A DNA stretch of 18,291 nt from Nitrospina sp. (lineage in GTDB: Bacteria > Nitrospinota > Nitrospinia > Nitrospinales > VA-1): positions 1 to 18,291 of the forward strand of contig JABJCF010000485.1 of assembly GCA_018665625.1 (NCBI GenBank). The letters run 5' to 3'. This document shows, one piece after another, positions 15,268-18,291 of the stretch (position 1 is its first letter; each line of letters starts with the position of its first letter). A program made the translations under genes and the position numbers. The notes beneath the pieces were generated by a model. That model was not told where the DNA came from. It ran no database searches and saw nothing but the letters and a program-made list of their open reading frames with translations.

Positions 15268-17187
15268 ATGTGCGGTATTGTTGGAATTGTTGGGCCTGCC
15301 GCGAACCTGCCAGAAAATAAGCAGGTCGTTAAAAAAATGATGTCGACCCTTGCCTACCGGGGGCCTGATGGTGAAGGCTTTGTCGAGGGGGAGGGTTACC
15401 TTTTGGGGCATCGGCGATTGGCCATCATTGATCGGGATCATGGCAAGCAACCCATGCTTTCTGATGATGGTAAGACAATACTGATTTTCAATGGGGAGAT
15501 ATATAACTACCTTGAACTTCGGCAGGAGCTAATCAGAGATGGTGTTCGTTTTAAGACATCTTCCGATACGGAAGTTTTGTTGCGGCTATATGAGAAATAC
15601 AAATCCGATGCTGTATTAAAGCTGAATGGTATGTTTTCTTTTGCTGTTGTTGATGAGAAAACCAGTAATTTTTTTGCAGCGCGAGATCAGTTTGGAATCA
15701 AACCCTTCTATTATTATGTTCTGCGTGATGGATCAATTATATTTGCTTCAGAGATAAAAGCTATACTTTGTCATCCTGAAGTTAAGCGAAGTCTAAATTA
15801 TGAAGCATTACAGGAATACTTGACGTTTCAATTTTGTTTGTCTGATAAAACCCTTTTTGAGGGCGTCAAAAAGCTTCTTCCTGCCCATCATCTAAACTAT
15901 CCGATAAAATCCAAAAATATTAATATAAATAAATATTGGACTATTTCTTACGAAATAGATGCTCACCATACAAGTGATTATTTCTATCATAGGCTCAACC
16001 ATTTAATACAAGATTCTGTTTCGAGCCAATTGCGGAGTGATGTTCCTATCGGAGCTCATCTCAGTGGCGGGCTCGATTCCAGCATCATTGTTGCTTCGGC
16101 TTCCACCCAATACAGTCAGCAGCTCAAATGCTTTACCGGTAAGTTTGACGAGGGGAGGAGTTACGACGAATCCGAATATGCCAGAATCATGGCCAAAGAG
16201 TTTGGATGTGAATACCATGAAGTCACTCCTAACTCAATGGACTTTATGGAATCCATTCGCGGACTTATCTACCATATGGACGAACCCGCTGCGGGCCCTG
16301 GGTTATTTCCTCAATTCATTGTTTCCCGACTTGCAAAAAGTCATGTGTCGGTTGTTTTGGGAGGACAAGGAGGAGATGAGTTTTTTGGTGGGTATATGCG
16401 TTATCTGGTTGCCTATCTGGAGCAATGTTTGAAAGGGGCAATCTATGAAACCCAAGAGGAAGGAAGTCATATTGTTACACTGGACTCTATTATTCCCAAC
16501 TTACCTGCTCTAAAAGGTTATGTCCCGATGATGCAGCAGTTTTGGAGTTCGGGTGTGTTTGACTCTATGGAAGACCGGTATTTTAAGTTGCTGGACCGGA
16601 GTCATAAAATTAGAGGTCTGCTCAGTGAAGATTTAACTAAAAAATTCGACCCGGAAGCGATCAGGTCCGAGTTTTATGACGTCTTTAATTCGGTGGAAAG
16701 CAAATCGTACCTCAACAAAATGACTAACTTTGATCAGAACACTTTGTTGCCTGCGTTATTGCAGGTCGAAGATCGGGTGAGTATGTCCGTATCCCTGGAA
16801 TCCCGAGTGCCTCTGATTGATGTAAGAATCGCTGAGTTGGTAGCGAGCATGCCGCCCTCCATGAAATTCGCTGGGGGGCAATCCAAATATGCTTTGAAGC
16901 AGGCAATGAGGCCAATATTGCCTAAAGAAATCATTGAAAGAAAAGATAAGATGGGATTTCCAGTTCCAATGAGTGAGTGGCTGAAAGGCCCTCTCAACGA
17001 ATTTGTATCGGATATTCTTTTAGGGAAGACTTGTAGAGAGCGTGGGATTTTTGATGTCAAAAACCTTAAAAAATTGATCGGAAACGAGGCTCAGTTTAGC
17101 CGTGAGGTTTGGGGGGCTTTGTGTTTGGAGCTTTGGTTCCAGTGCTTTTTTGATGGCGAAGAGTTTCCCGCTTTGGGTATGGGTTAA
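15268..17187 (+). CDS. asnB: Glutamine-hydrolysing asparagine synthase-like amidotransferase
   Basis: A 639-residue AsnB-family protein with both domains intact. The class II glutamine amidotransferase domain starts with the nucleophile Cys2 (MCGIVGIVG) and has YRGPDGEG (30-37), GHRRLAI (47-53) and FNGEIYNY (74-81). The synthetase domain has the ATP-pyrophosphatase loop LSGGLDSS (265-272) and GGQGGDEFFGGY (365-376). The family releases ammonia from glutamine and makes an amide through an acyl-adenylate. In polysaccharide loci such proteins (for example WbpS) are thought to amidate uronic acids. With a UDP-HexNAc 6-dehydrogenase in the same window, uronamide formation is a reasonable inference, but free asparagine synthesis cannot be excluded. 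GAGG at about 15253 is a distant ribosome binding site. Confidence 0.9.
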   Translation: MCGIVGIVGPAANLPENKQVVKKMMSTLAYRGPDGEGFVEGEGYLLGHRRLAIIDRDHGKQPMLSDDGKTILIFNGEIYNYLELRQELIRDGVRFKTSSDTEVLLRLYEKYKSDAVLKLNGMFSFAVVDEKTSNFFAARDQFGIKPFYYYVLRDGSIIFASEIKAILCHPEVKRSLNYEALQEYLTFQFCLSDKTLFEGVKKLLPAHHLNYPIKSKNININKYWTISYEIDAHHTSDYFYHRLNHLIQDSVSSQLRSDVPIGAHLSGGLDSSIIVASASTQYSQQLKCFTGKFDEGRSYDESEYARIMAKEFGCEYHEVTPNSMDFMESIRGLIYHMDEPAAGPGLFPQFIVSRLAKSHVSVVLGGQGGDEFFGGYMRYLVAYLEQCLKGAIYETQEEGSHIVTLDSIIPNLPALKGYVPMMQQFWSSGVFDSMEDRYFKLLDRSHKIRGLLSEDLTKKFDPEAIRSEFYDVFNSVESKSYLNKMTNFDQNTLLPALLQVEDRVSMSVSLESRVPLIDVRIAELVASMPPSMKFAGGQSKYALKQAMRPILPKEIIERKDKMGFPVPMSEWLKGPLNEFVSDILLGKTCRERGIFDVKNLKKLIGNEAQFSREVWGALCLELWFQCFFDGEEFPALGMG

Positions 17188-17271
17188 AGCAAAACCGCTT
17201 AAGTTCCCAGATCTCTTCAATTTGAATGCCAGCTAATCATTTCTCAAGAGCTTCTAAAAATTCGGGATCGA

Positions 17272-18174
17272 ATGACAATTCAAACAAACCCACCAAAAAA
17301 TAATTCAACAGTTTTTTCTGAAATCGTAGTTAAGCTTTTTCGATTATCTTTTCTTACCATCCTGATTGTTTTTGCTGTTGGCATTCTATTTGAGATAGGT
17401 CTGCGTGCAAGGAGTTTGCAACCACAAAATTTGTATAGGGTGGGTTTTTCGGCTACGGTTTTAGATAAGTGGACTGGATGGGCTATGCGCGCAGGGGTAG
17501 GCGTCAGTGAATATTCAGTTACCAATGCCTTTGGAATGCACGAAGACAGAGAAATAAATTTACAGAAGACCCCTGGCGTTAAGAGAGTTATGGTTTTGGG
17601 ATCCTCAGTGGTTTGGGGGTTAGGTGAGTATATTAAGAATACCATTCCACGATCTGCAGAAAGGGTACTTGAAGAATCTGGCTGTGCATCGGAAGTGCTT
17701 AATGTTGGAGGGCAGGGATACAATATTCTCAATACAAATTCTTTCATTGTTACCAAAGCTCATCAATTTCAGCCTGATGCCATTGCAGTTGTAATGGATA
17801 TGCAGATGCTATTTCCTCAATTTCCACCGACTAATCCAATTACTGATGAAAAAGCTGTTATTAAACAACTTGGTTATTTTGAAGGTCTCTATAAAAAAAT
17901 AACAGAGTACAGTGTGGTGCTCACCGTTTTGGATAATGTTTGGATAAAGAATGACTTTTTTAAACTTTTTAATTTCCCTATTAAACCCAAAAACTGGAAT
18001 CCCAAAGATGCCCAACCTGTCAAAAAGGAAGGCTTTTTAGAAACTAAGTTAAGTGGGATAGTTGAATATGGAGTAGGTATCTTAAATAAGGGTTTGAATA
18101 AACTTAAACAAAATGATACTGGGCAATCCATTGCTTTAAATCCAGCTCCGCGGGTTTGCCCCAAAGTTAGTTGA
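17272..18174 (+). CDS. SGNH/GDSL-hydrolase-like membrane protein, probably C-terminally shortened
   Basis: A 300-residue protein with one N-terminal membrane segment (about 22-44). It has an SGNH block I-like motif, VMVLGSSVVWGLG (106-118), with the likely nucleophile at Ser111 or Ser112, and a block II-like NVGGQGYN (144-151). A block III-like position reads VVMDMQ (173-178) instead of the usual GxND. The block V DxxH that supplies the catalytic Asp and His is not visible. Family members with this N-terminal architecture are usually 350-420 residues. The C-terminal end (about 280-300) looks unrelated, so the gene may have been cut by the element starting near the window end. An intact version would be an acetyl or acyl transferase/esterase acting on the glycan outside the cytoplasm. 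Confidence 0.65.
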   Translation: MTIQTNPPKNNSTVFSEIVVKLFRLSFLTILIVFAVGILFEIGLRARSLQPQNLYRVGFSATVLDKWTGWAMRAGVGVSEYSVTNAFGMHEDREINLQKTPGVKRVMVLGSSVVWGLGEYIKNTIPRSAERVLEESGCASEVLNVGGQGYNILNTNSFIVTKAHQFQPDAIAVVMDMQMLFPQFPPTNPITDEKAVIKQLGYFEGLYKKITEYSVVLTVLDNVWIKNDFFKLFNFPIKPKNWNPKDAQPVKKEGFLETKLSGIVEYGVGILNKGLNKLKQNDTGQSIALNPAPRVCPKVS

Positions 18175-18181
18175 AATTAGA

Positions 18182-18249
18182 ACATGACCTCACGTAAGTT
18201 TGAATGGTTTTTAGCGATAAAAGCCCAAACCAACCTAAGGAGGCCATGT
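18182..18249 (+). promoter_or_regulatory. Inverted repeat able to mask a ribosome binding site
   Basis: ACATGACCTC at 18182-18191 can pair with GAGGCCATGT at 18240-18249 with one mismatch (18187 against 18244). The second arm includes most of the Shine-Dalgarno AAGGAGG (18237-18243). A smaller inner hairpin, TGGTTT (18205-18210) with AAACCA (18227-18232), lies in the loop. In a transcript coming from outside, the ribosome binding site would be closed. Transposase genes of several insertion sequences use this arrangement. Confidence 0.45.
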
Positions 18250-18250
18250 C

Positions 18251-18291
18251 ATGAAGAAAGTACTGAAAAAAGGTAAAAGAGGCAATAGCAA
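18251..18291 (+). CDS. 5' end of a basic protein, possibly a transposase (partial)
   Basis: ATG at 18251 follows the strongest ribosome binding site in the window, AAGGAGG at 18237-18243, with 7 bases between. The frame is open to the window edge and starts MKKVLKKGKRGNS. Seven of the first 13 residues are Lys or Arg. The basic start, the strong but maskable ribosome binding site and the shortened gene just upstream are all consistent with the first gene of an insertion sequence. Thirteen residues are too few to identify a family, and a small basic host protein is also possible. Confidence 0.5.
   Translation, partial: MKKVLKKGKRGNS

Noticed and set aside
17280..17756. 158-codon minus-strand frame opposite the SGNH-like gene
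   Set aside because: The plus strand has a membrane segment and GDSL-like motifs in frame; the opposite frame is low-complexity in look and has no family signature.
1..18291. CRISPR array, tRNA or rRNA gene
   Set aside because: No regularly spaced repeats, cloverleaf-like segments or rRNA-like conserved stretches were seen on either strand.

Overview
The window is a continuous, almost entirely plus-strand cluster for making and decorating a cell-surface polysaccharide (O-antigen, capsule or exopolysaccharide). The base composition is moderately AT-rich. Most genes lack a strong Shine-Dalgarno sequence. The WbpA/WbpI-type sugar nucleotide enzymes and a lipoprotein signal point to a Gram-negative (diderm) bacterium. 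I cannot name the phylum from the sequence with confidence. No rRNA, tRNA or CRISPR array is visible.

Layout. Bases 2-52 are the 3' tail of an upstream gene. Bases 53-365 hold no large gene, but contain a 26-bp perfect palindrome, a possible 43-codon ORF and a possible promoter. Then come a radical SAM protein with a C-terminal cysteine cluster (366-1487), a 980-residue carbamoyltransferase/coiled-coil/family 2 glycosyltransferase fusion (1545-4487), a UDP-HexNAc 6-dehydrogenase (4587-5891) and a non-hydrolysing UDP-HexNAc 2-epimerase (5932-7035). The gap 7036-7350 looks like a transcription-unit boundary: a weak hairpin with a T run, an orphan reading frame and a good extended -10 promoter. 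The second block has two SDR sugar epimerase/dehydratases (7351-8301, 8315-9259), an FAD amine-oxidase/UGM-like oxidoreductase (9269-10747), a very large polytopic membrane protein with a beta-rich tail (10844-13699), a lipoprotein (13795-14370), a DPM1-like glycosyltransferase (14373-15239), a glutamine-dependent asparagine synthase-like amidotransferase (15268-17187) and an apparently C-terminally shortened SGNH-hydrolase-like protein (17272-18174). The window ends in the first 13 codons of a basic protein with a very strong ribosome binding site that an upstream inverted repeat could mask. This resembles the left end of an insertion sequence, but I cannot prove that.

How the genes may work together. 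The dehydrogenase and epimerase would supply an N-acetylated uronic acid nucleotide sugar. The two SDRs would make further sugar nucleotides. The two glycosyltransferases (one fused) assemble or prime the glycan. The carbamoyltransferase, the AsnB-like enzyme (possibly making a uronamide), the SGNH protein and perhaps the radical SAM enzyme would decorate it. The large membrane protein could be a GT-C-type transferase or glycan-handling protein. The most unusual items are the carbamoyltransferase-GT2 fusion, the radical SAM/SPASM-like protein beside it, and the end of the window.
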